11,252 bases of DNA from JAMQKA01 sp033722415 (lineage in GTDB: Bacteria; Bacteroidota; Rhodothermia; Balneolales; Balneolaceae), in the NCBI GenBank assembly GCA_033722415.1, contig JAWVZC010000122.1:1-11252 (forward strand), given 5' to 3'. Position numbers and translations under genes: made by a program. The notes under the pieces are model-generated. The model had not been told where the DNA came from, did no database searches, and saw nothing but the letters and a program-made list of their open reading frames with translations. Within the stretch, counting starts at the first letter, position 1; each line of letters starts with the position of its first letter. Positions 6,744 through 11,252 of the stretch are shown in pieces.

Positions 6744-6996
6744 GCAGTAAGTCTGTTCCGTTTGCAACTGAAGCCTTAGGATAATAACCGCTGCAATTTA
6801 AATCAATGATAAATTCATTTTTTTAAAAAACGGCAATCCGGAACACGTTCTCAGCTACAGGCAATCAATTAGATTAACATTGAACTTTTTTCATATTTAT
6901 GTCGTTATCCCATTGCACAAGGCGAAAAATTATGGAATAAACCATTTTTTTCTTACTATTAACAATCTACTGACATAGGAAAAAGTGTCAGAAACT
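6744..6996. promoter_or_regulatory. Divergent promoter region between the two leader ORFs
   Basis: About 250 AT-rich bases with no ORF of note, which must hold promoters for both leaders. For the plus operon a possible pair is TTGCAC (6913-6918), 17 nt, AATAAA (6936-6941); it is only a weak match. For the minus operon a TTGATT-like and TATTAT-like pair near 6786-6812 has poor spacing. A short imperfect palindrome GAAC-AC-GTTC (6841-6850) and a T7A6 run (around 6820-6832) are also present. No promoter is assigned with confidence. Confidence 0.4.
6971..6990. repeat. Short inverted repeat TGACA-N10-TGTCA before the plus leader ORF
   Basis: Perfect 5-bp arms separated by ten bases, ending 6 nt before the leader ATG at 6997. 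It could be an operator or a small RNA hairpin in the leader 5' UTR. It encloses the AGGA (6977-6980) and the GTG (6985) that could serve as an alternative leader start. Five-base arms can arise by chance. Confidence 0.3.
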
Positions 6997-7092
6997 ATGC
7001 TTATTCGACTATTGAAAACAACAGCCAAAAAACAGTCCACTTCCCCTTTGACACGTAAAAATTGTGCGTGTTGTTGCTGTTGTTGTAGCTAG
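6997..7092 (+). CDS. Polycysteine leader peptide of the cysM operon (31 aa)
   Basis: A 31-codon ORF from ATG 6997 to TAG 7092. The C-terminal residues 22-31 are N-C-A-C-C-C-C-C-C-S: Cys-Ala followed by six consecutive Cys codons (five TGT and one TGC, 7069-7086). The N-terminal two thirds is basic and unremarkable (MLIRLLKTTAKKQSTS...). The stop is 120 nt before cysM. A run of six Cys before a cysteine synthase gene is very hard to explain except as a cysteine-supply sensor, and the divergent operon has its own Cys-rich leader. An in-frame GTG at 6985, four bases after AGGA, is an alternative start. Confidence 0.85.
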   Translation: MLIRLLKTTAKKQSTSPLTRKNCACCCCCCS

Positions 7093-7190
7093 TTGCCGGT
7101 CTTCCCATAACGTCATTTCCCTTATTTGCCGGTAACGAGAGCCTGACCGCAGATTACATTCTGTATATCGTCACTACTCTGCCGGGAACC
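7092..7190 (+). promoter_or_regulatory. Putative attenuation region after the plus leader
   Basis: GTTGCCGG (7092-7099) can pair with CCGGTAAC (7129-7136) over 8 bp with one G-U. A third TGCCGG at 7180-7185 offers a weaker competing pairing with 7129-7132, supported by AGAG (7138-7141) with CTCT (7177-7180). The stretch 7100-7127 is C/U-rich with a single G, as in Rho-loading sites. No stem followed by a U-tract exists before cysM, so intrinsic termination as on the other side is not supported. Rho-dependent or translational control is inferred. Confidence 0.45.
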
Positions 7191-7212
7191 AAATTAAAAC
7201 CACACTGAGAAT

Positions 7213-8157
7213 ATGAACGCACTTAAACTGATCACACAAACGGATTCCAGCCTCGCCCAGCGAAGCGACCGCCTGAGTTCATTTATCGGCGAAACCCCGC
7301 TGTTTCCCATTACCAATATCAACCCGAACCCCGATGTCACAATTTTTGCGAAACTCGAGTGGCAGCAGTTTGGCAGCAGTGTAAAAGCGCGGCCGGCGTA
7401 TCGCATTGTGCGTGATGCTATTCGGCGGGGCGATCTCACCGAGGGGAAACACCTGCTGGATGCAAGCAGTGGCAACACCGGTATCGCCTATGCCCATATT
7501 GGAGCCGCACTTGGTATCCCGGTTACACTGTGCCTGCCTGAAAATGCTTCCGAGGAGCGCAAACAGATACTTCGCTCGCTGGGAGTCAACATCAGATTCA
7601 CCTCGCGCACCGGCAGTACGGACGAGGCCCAGGAGATCGCCCGGCAGCTTTACGAGGAACATCCCGAGAAATATTACTATGCCGACCAGTACAGCAATCC
7701 AAGCAACTGGCAGTCGCACTACTACACAACCGCTTCCGAAATACTGGAACAGTCCGGTTATGAGATTACGCACTTCGTGGCGGGCCTCGGCACCACCGGC
7801 ACATTTACGGGAACGGGCAAGCGCTTGAAGGAGTACAACAAAGATATCAAGCTGATTGCACTGCAGCCCGAACTGGCGATGCACGGTCTTGAGGGGTGGA
7901 AACATCTGGAAACCGCGCATATTCCCGGTATATACGACGATTCGGTACCCGACGAAATCCGGTCCGTTTCCACCCAGGAAGCCCACGAAATAGTAAAGCT
8001 GGCGGCACAGAAAGAGGGCCTGTTAATCAGTCCGTCGTCTGCCGCCAACCTGGCGGCTTCGCTCAAGCTCGCCAGAGAACTGGAGGAAGGTGTGATCGTG
8101 ACGATATTCCCCGATGACGGCAGCAAGTATGGCGAGGTGATCAACCAGCTTTTCTAA
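7213..8157 (+). CDS. cysM: CysM-type cysteine synthase (PLP, fold type II)
   Basis: A 314-residue PLP-dependent synthase of the CysK/CysM family. Visible: the PLP lysine K58 in GSSVKARPA, the substrate loop SSGNTG (85-90; TSGNTG in most relatives), the CysM-like LPENASEERKQILRSLG (about 108-124), the phosphate-binding GLGTTGTFTGTG (191-202) and SPSSAANLAASL near the C-terminus. The usual KDR after the lysine is KAR here. Placement with mec, cysO and moeZ points to the CysO-thiocarboxylate reaction, with O-phosphoserine or O-acetylserine as acceptor substrate, rather than free sulfide. No serine acetyltransferase is nearby. It is the first structural gene after the polycysteine leader. The ATG at 7213 has no strong Shine-Dalgarno sequence. 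A cystathionine beta-synthase is unlikely at this length without a CBS domain. Confidence 0.9.
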   Translation: MNALKLITQTDSSLAQRSDRLSSFIGETPLFPITNINPNPDVTIFAKLEWQQFGSSVKARPAYRIVRDAIRRGDLTEGKHLLDASSGNTGIAYAHIGAALGIPVTLCLPENASEERKQILRSLGVNIRFTSRTGSTDEAQEIARQLYEEHPEKYYYADQYSNPSNWQSHYYTTASEILEQSGYEITHFVAGLGTTGTFTGTGKRLKEYNKDIKLIALQPELAMHGLEGWKHLETAHIPGIYDDSVPDEIRSVSTQEAHEIVKLAAQKEGLLISPSSAANLAASLKLARELEEGVIVTIFPDDGSKYGEVINQLF

Positions 8158-8175
8158 CCGAGAAATGGTAAGGAT

Positions 8176-8616
8176 ATGAACGTAGTTATCGAAAAAAAAC
8201 CATTGGAAAAAATGATCGCTCACGCCGAGGAGTATTACCCCAACGAGTGTTGCGGATTTTTCTTCGGCACCGACGGTGAAGTCCGTAAGATCTCGCTGTC
8301 TCGCCAGGTCACTAATGCCAGGGAGGGCGATCAACGGCGACGTTTCCAGATCGATCCGGAGGACTACCGAAAGGCAGAAAAATTTGCGGTCGAACAGAAC
8401 CTGGACCTGCTGGGTGTATACCATTCGCATCCCGATCATCCGGCCGTTCCTTCCGAACACGACCGCAGGGTGGCCATGCCCTATTTCTCCTATATAATTA
8501 TCTCGGTCAAGGGAGGAAAAGCAGAAGAAACGCGATCCTGGCAGTTAAATGAGGAGCGGCAATTTGACGAGGAACCGTTTGAACTAATTGAAACCAGAGA
8601 ACAACAGGAATCTTAA
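8176..8616 (+). CDS. mec: JAMM/MPN+ zinc peptidase (Mec+ type, M67)
   Basis: A 146-residue JAB1/MPN metallopeptidase. The full JAMM signature is present: E24 in the NECCGF strand and HSHPDHPAVPSEHD with H83, H85, S93 and D96, exactly H-x-H-x7-S-x2-D. In Mycobacterium the homologue Mec+ hydrolyses CysO-cysteine to give free cysteine and regenerate CysO; the adjacent cysO gene supports that role. The start ATG at 8176 is preceded by AAGG (8169-8173 region), 18 nt after the cysM stop. The cysO start follows 16 nt after the stop. It could also mature the carrier by removing its C-terminal residue. Confidence 0.9.
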   Translation: MNVVIEKKPLEKMIAHAEEYYPNECCGFFFGTDGEVRKISLSRQVTNAREGDQRRRFQIDPEDYRKAEKFAVEQNLDLLGVYHSHPDHPAVPSEHDRRVAMPYFSYIIISVKGGKAEETRSWQLNEERQFDEEPFELIETREQQES

Positions 8617-8632
8617 ATTTTGCAAATACACT

Positions 8633-8908
8633 ATGGCTACGATTATCATTCCGACACCATTGCGAAAATTCACCGATCAAAACCGCAATTTTACCACCGA
8701 AAGTGATACGCTATCCGGGGCTATTCAGCAATTTGTAGCGGAATACCCCGATGTTAAAGAGAACCTGCTTGATGAAAACGGCAATGTGCGCTCTTTCATC
8801 AAGGTTTACATTGGTGACAACGAGGTGGATCCCAATGAGAACGGATCGCTTGAACTGGATGAAGATACCGAAGTCAGCATTGTTCCGGCAATCGCCGGTG
8901 GTTGTTGA
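8633..8908 (+). CDS. cysO: CysO-like sulfur-carrier protein ending in Gly-Gly-Cys
   Basis: A 91-residue ubiquitin-fold (ThiS/MoaD/CysO) sulfur carrier. The N-terminus MATIIIPTPLRKFTDQN and the C-terminal EDTEVSIVPAIAGG match the CysO/MoaD pattern, in which the terminal glycine is adenylated by an E1-like enzyme and becomes a thiocarboxylate. The ORF continues upstream to a non-family extension; I use the ATG at 8633 because it places the first beta-strand at the N-terminus. The final codons are GGT GGT TGT TGA, so the encoded protein ends GG-Cys, one residue beyond the expected diglycine. The terminal Cys must be removed before activation, most simply by the JAMM peptidase encoded next door. 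About 115 nt separate it from moeZ. Confidence 0.9.
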   Translation: MATIIIPTPLRKFTDQNRNFTTESDTLSGAIQQFVAEYPDVKENLLDENGNVRSFIKVYIGDNEVDPNENGSLELDEDTEVSIVPAIAGGC

Positions 8909-9023
8909 ACGGGAATCTGCTGAGTCCGGTACACTGTCCGGCAGAACGCTAACACCAAAGTAATAACCATTATCAGAACTCATTACGATACCGCGTAAGC
9001 AATACTCAAACACCTTAGTGATT

Positions 9024-10217
9024 ATGAAAAACTGGGACCAGATAGAATTTTCTAGTGAAGAACTGGGGCATTACAGTCGCCATCTCTCGATCCCTGAATT
9101 CGGGATGGAGGGCCAGAAAAAGCTGAAGGCGGCCAGCGTACTGGCCGTGGGCACGGGCGGCCTCGGCGCGCCCATGCTGCAATACCTGGCAGCGGCGGGG
9201 GTCGGCACAATCGGCCTGGTCGACTTTGATGTTGTCGAGGCCAGCAACCTCCATCGCCAGGTGCTGTTCGGAACATCGGATGTGGGACGCCCGAAAGTGG
9301 AGGTGGCCAGGGAACGTCTCCGGGATATTAATCCCCACATTACGATCAATGTCCATGAAACACGGCTGACCAGCGATAATGCCCTCGAAATAATCGAAAA
9401 ATATGATATCGTGGCCGACGGAACCGATAACTTTCCCACCCGGTACCTGATCAATGACGCCTGTGTGATGGTCGACAAGCCGAATGTGCACGGTTCGATC
9501 TTCCAGTTTGAAGGCCAGGTATCGGTATTCAACTATGTGGACCAGGAGGGTAACCGCGGCCCCAATTACCGGGATCTCTTTCCCGAACCGCCCCCTCCCG
9601 GATTGGTCCCCAGTTGTGCGGAAGCCGGAGTGCTGGGCGTACTTCCCGGGATAATCGGCTGTATACAGGCTAGTGAAGTAATCAAGCTGATTACCGGAAT
9701 CGGCGAACCGCTTTCAGGGAAACTGTTCCTGTTTGATGCACTCAGCTTCAGCACCCGCACCGTAAAAGTGACGAAAAACGAGGATAATCCCCTGACAGGC
9801 GACGATCCTGAAATTACGGAACTGATCGATTATGAGGAGTTTTGCGGGCTGCCCTCTGTCAACGGCGAACAAGAGGAGAGTGAACAGGACGATCCCGAGG
9901 TACCGGAAGTTTCCGTCAGGGAGTACAAGTCGTGGCTTGACCAGGGAGAAGATGTTCAGCTTATCGACGTGCGGAAACCGTACGAGGCGGAAATTGCGGA
10001 AATCGGCGGAGAACTGATCCCCCTTGATGAAATTCTTGACAAGGCAGACAAAATAGATCGTAACAAAAAGGTGGTTGTACACTGCCGCAGCGGCCAGCGC
10101 AGCTCAGACGCCATTAAGAAACTGAAAGAGAAGTACGGGTTTAATAACCTCTACAACCTCAAAGGCGGCATTTTGGCCTGGTCCGAAGAGATCGACGAGA
10201 GTGTACCGCAGTATTAG
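9024..10217 (+). CDS. moeZ: MoeZ-type E1-like adenylyltransferase/sulfurtransferase with rhodanese domain
   Basis: A 397-residue fusion. Residues 1 to about 265 are a ThiF/MoeB E1-like domain: nucleotide loop VGTGGLGAP (42-50), DFD (67-69), NLHRQVLFG, DGTDNFPTRYLINDA (132-146) and the cysteine C198 in VPSCAEAGVLG. It lacks the paired CxxC zinc ligands of MoeB; ITELIDYEEFCGLP appears instead, as in mycobacterial MoeZ. An acidic linker precedes a rhodanese domain (about 295-395) with active C354 in HCRSGQRSS. It would adenylate the CysO C-terminal glycine and deliver sulfur to form CysO-COSH; it may also serve MoaD/ThiS. The frame opens with GTG at 9018, but the ATG two codons later is preferred. 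Last gene of the cysM operon; no terminator is evident after it. Confidence 0.92.
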   Translation: MKNWDQIEFSSEELGHYSRHLSIPEFGMEGQKKLKAASVLAVGTGGLGAPMLQYLAAAGVGTIGLVDFDVVEASNLHRQVLFGTSDVGRPKVEVARERLRDINPHITINVHETRLTSDNALEIIEKYDIVADGTDNFPTRYLINDACVMVDKPNVHGSIFQFEGQVSVFNYVDQEGNRGPNYRDLFPEPPPPGLVPSCAEAGVLGVLPGIIGCIQASEVIKLITGIGEPLSGKLFLFDALSFSTRTVKVTKNEDNPLTGDDPEITELIDYEEFCGLPSVNGEQEESEQDDPEVPEVSVREYKSWLDQGEDVQLIDVRKPYEAEIAEIGGELIPLDEILDKADKIDRNKKVVVHCRSGQRSSDAIKKLKEKYGFNNLYNLKGGILAWSEEIDESVPQY

Positions 10218-10272
10218 CCCCCTGCAGGTTTCGACGACACGCATTGCGCGGGTATCGCACACACATGACCAT

Positions 10273-10725
10273 CTACTCACGGGATGTCAGCAGGGTTAAC
10301 GCCGCTGAGTTTATGCAGTAGCGCAGCCCTGTCGGCTCCGGCCCGTCGGGAAAAACGTGACCGAGGTGTGCGTCGCAAACATTGCAGAGCACTTCGATCC
10401 TGTGCATGCCGTGGCTCAGATCTTCCCTGTACCTGATCACATTATCGGCAACCGGCTCGGTAAAACTGGGCCATCCGGAGCTGGATTCGAATTTACCCGA
10501 TGAGTCGAACAGTTCCGTGCCACAGCAAACACAGGCATACAGTCCGGGCTGATGTGACTCGCAGTACTGCCCTGAAAACGGCCTTTCCGTGCCTCTTTGC
10601 CGGGTTATACGGTACTGTTCTTCTGTCAGCTCACGGCGCCATTCCTCATCCGTTTTTTCGACTCTCTTCGGTGGTTCGGGATTACCCTTTGCGGCATACC
10701 TGTTTACCTGTTTCCAGTCAATCAT
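10273..10725 (-). CDS. msrB: Peptide-methionine (R)-S-oxide reductase
   Basis: A 150-residue MsrB that reduces methionine-R-sulfoxide in proteins with thioredoxin. The zinc site is C65/C68 (YACVCCGTELF) and C114/C117 (LCNVCDAHLGHVF); the catalytic cysteine is C137 in RYCINS. SSSGWPSF and GPEPTGLRYC are family signatures. No signal peptide is visible, so it is cytoplasmic. The ATG at 10725 has GGAAAG upstream. It converges with moeZ and sits only about 21 bases after the tRNA-Pro terminator, so its own promoter is not obvious. Its thematic link to the sulfur genes (methionine repair) may be coincidental. Confidence 0.95.
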   Translation of the reverse strand: MIDWKQVNRYAAKGNPEPPKRVEKTDEEWRRELTEEQYRITRQRGTERPFSGQYCESHQPGLYACVCCGTELFDSSGKFESSSGWPSFTEPVADNVIRYREDLSHGMHRIEVLCNVCDAHLGHVFPDGPEPTGLRYCINSAALTLLTSRE

Positions 10726-10746
10726 AATCTTTCCATTTTAAACAGA

Positions 10747-10773
10747 AAAGGCCAGACACCAGGTCTGGCCTTT
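10747..10773 (-). terminator. Intrinsic terminator after tRNA-Pro
   Basis: GGCCAGAC / GTCTGGCC stem (8 bp, 11 with flanking A-U pairs), 5-nt loop, followed on the minus strand by UUUUCUGUUU. It lies 12 nt beyond the tRNA 3' end and just upstream of msrB, so it ends the tRNA transcript. Confidence 0.8.
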
Positions 10774-10785
10774 CGTTGTATTGAG

Positions 10786-10859
<74 letters not shown>

Positions 10860-10888
10860 ATCAATCAAAGTTACATTGTGCAAATGTA

Positions 10889-10919
10889 TGTGCGACGCAC
10901 ATCCACAGCGCGTCGCACA
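10889..10919 (-). terminator. Strong hairpin after gap, terminator-like without U-tract
   Basis: Perfect 10-bp inverted repeat TGTGCGACGC / GCGTCGCACA with an 11-nt loop, 12 nt after the gap stop codon and 30 nt before tRNA-Pro. The following bases on the minus strand (UACAUUUGC) are not a proper U-run, so it may be a weak terminator, a 3'-end stabiliser of the gap mRNA or a processing site. Confidence 0.5.
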
Positions 10920-10931
10920 CCGAAAACAAAG

Positions 10932-11252
10932 TTAACTAATTTTGGTTATTAAATCAGCAGTTCTTGCCGAGTATCCCGCCTCGTTGTCATACCAGCCGAG
11001 AATTTTGACGAGGTTGCCTTCCACTTTGGTAAACCCGGTATCATAGATACAGCTGTGCGGATTCCCGAGAATATCGGTTGATACCAGTTCCTCTTCCGAA
11101 TACTGCAATATGCCTTTCATCGGTCCCTCTGCAGCTTCCCGGAAGGCATCGTGTATAGCGTCCACGCTTACCTCTTTCTCCAGCACGGCCGTAAGATCAG
11201 TCAGCGACCCGTCCGGTACCGGAACACGTACAGCACTTCCGTCCAGCTTGCC
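10932..11252 (-). CDS. gap: Glyceraldehyde-3-phosphate dehydrogenase, C-terminal part
   Basis: The last 106 codons of a type I GAPDH; the 5' part lies beyond the right edge. Visible in order: GKLDGSAVRVPVPDGSLTDLTA at the window end (family LxGKLDGxAxRVP), the EGPMKGILQYSEEELVSTD segment, DILGNPHSCIYDTG, and the terminal VKILGWYDNEAGYSARTADLI helix typical of the enzyme. The catalytic cysteine region is outside the window. It is a glycolytic enzyme unrelated to the sulfur island and marks the return to a housekeeping neighbourhood. Confidence 0.96.
   Translation of the reverse strand, partial: GKLDGSAVRVPVPDGSLTDLTAVLEKEVSVDAIHDAFREAAEGPMKGILQYSEEELVSTDILGNPHSCIYDTGFTKVEGNLVKILGWYDNEAGYSARTADLITKIS

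Noticed and set aside
6818..6832. T7A6 run as a hairpin terminator
   Set aside because: Pure A/T self-complementarity with no loop; more likely an AT-rich promoter element.
6479..7212. SAM riboswitch or T-box leader in the divergent region
   Set aside because: No T-box consensus and no SAM-I-like core was seen; the Cys-rich ORFs and the 2:3/3:4 pairings explain the minus leader better.
8909..9023. Possible regulatory hairpin between cysO and moeZ (CCGG...CCGG with CTG/CAG)
   Set aside because: Short interrupted stem without U-tract; too weak to support. Nothing else was seen in this 115-nt gap.
10218..10272. Terminator between convergent moeZ and msrB
   Set aside because: Only a 4-bp TGCG/CGCA stem and no T-run; not supported.

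Overview
This window is a sulfur-assimilation and cysteine-biosynthesis island from a bacterium of moderate GC content. Weak or absent Shine-Dalgarno sequences at most genes and the gene repertoire fit the Bacteroidota/Rhodothermota/Balneolota side of the tree. That placement is an inference; no marker gene here fixes the taxon.

Layout. Positions 2-1024 (+) hold a 5'-truncated PLP enzyme of the O-succinylhomoserine sulfhydrylase (MetZ) type. It converges on a six-gene minus-strand operon read from 6478 down to 1166: two-domain thiosulfate sulfurtransferase, siroheme sulfite reductase, uroporphyrinogen-III methyltransferase, Fe-S APS reductase, precorrin-2 dehydrogenase/ferrochelatase and a 7Fe ferredoxin. 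It ends in a U8 terminator at 1085-1119. On the other side of a divergent regulatory region, a plus-strand operon (7213-10217) encodes a CysM-type synthase, a JAMM (Mec+) peptidase, a CysO/ThiS-like sulfur carrier and a MoeZ-type E1-rhodanese fusion. This is the protein-thiocarboxylate route to cysteine known from Mycobacterium. The right end carries msrB, tRNA-Pro(CGG) and the 3' part of gap, all on the minus strand.

How it works together. APS is reduced to sulfite (CysH) and then to sulfide (siroheme enzyme, probably fed by the co-encoded ferredoxin, since no flavoprotein subunit is present). Two genes of the operon make the siroheme. Sulfide, or sulfur from the rhodanese-type enzymes, is loaded on the CysO C-terminus by MoeZ. 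CysM transfers it to an activated serine and the JAMM peptidase releases cysteine.

The most striking feature is the region between the operons (6479-7212). Each operon is preceded by a tiny, unmistakably cysteine-rich leader ORF: 39 codons on the minus strand (7 Cys in 10 residues) and 31 codons on the plus strand (Cys-Ala followed by six consecutive Cys). The minus leader is followed by a textbook attenuator with mutually exclusive 1:2, 2:3 and 3:4 RNA pairings and a U6 intrinsic terminator. The plus leader has no intrinsic terminator but is followed by a C/U-rich, G-poor stretch and repeated TGCCGG elements that could pair. I infer that translation of Cys codons senses Cys-tRNA charging and sets both the sulfur-reduction and cysteine-synthesis operons.
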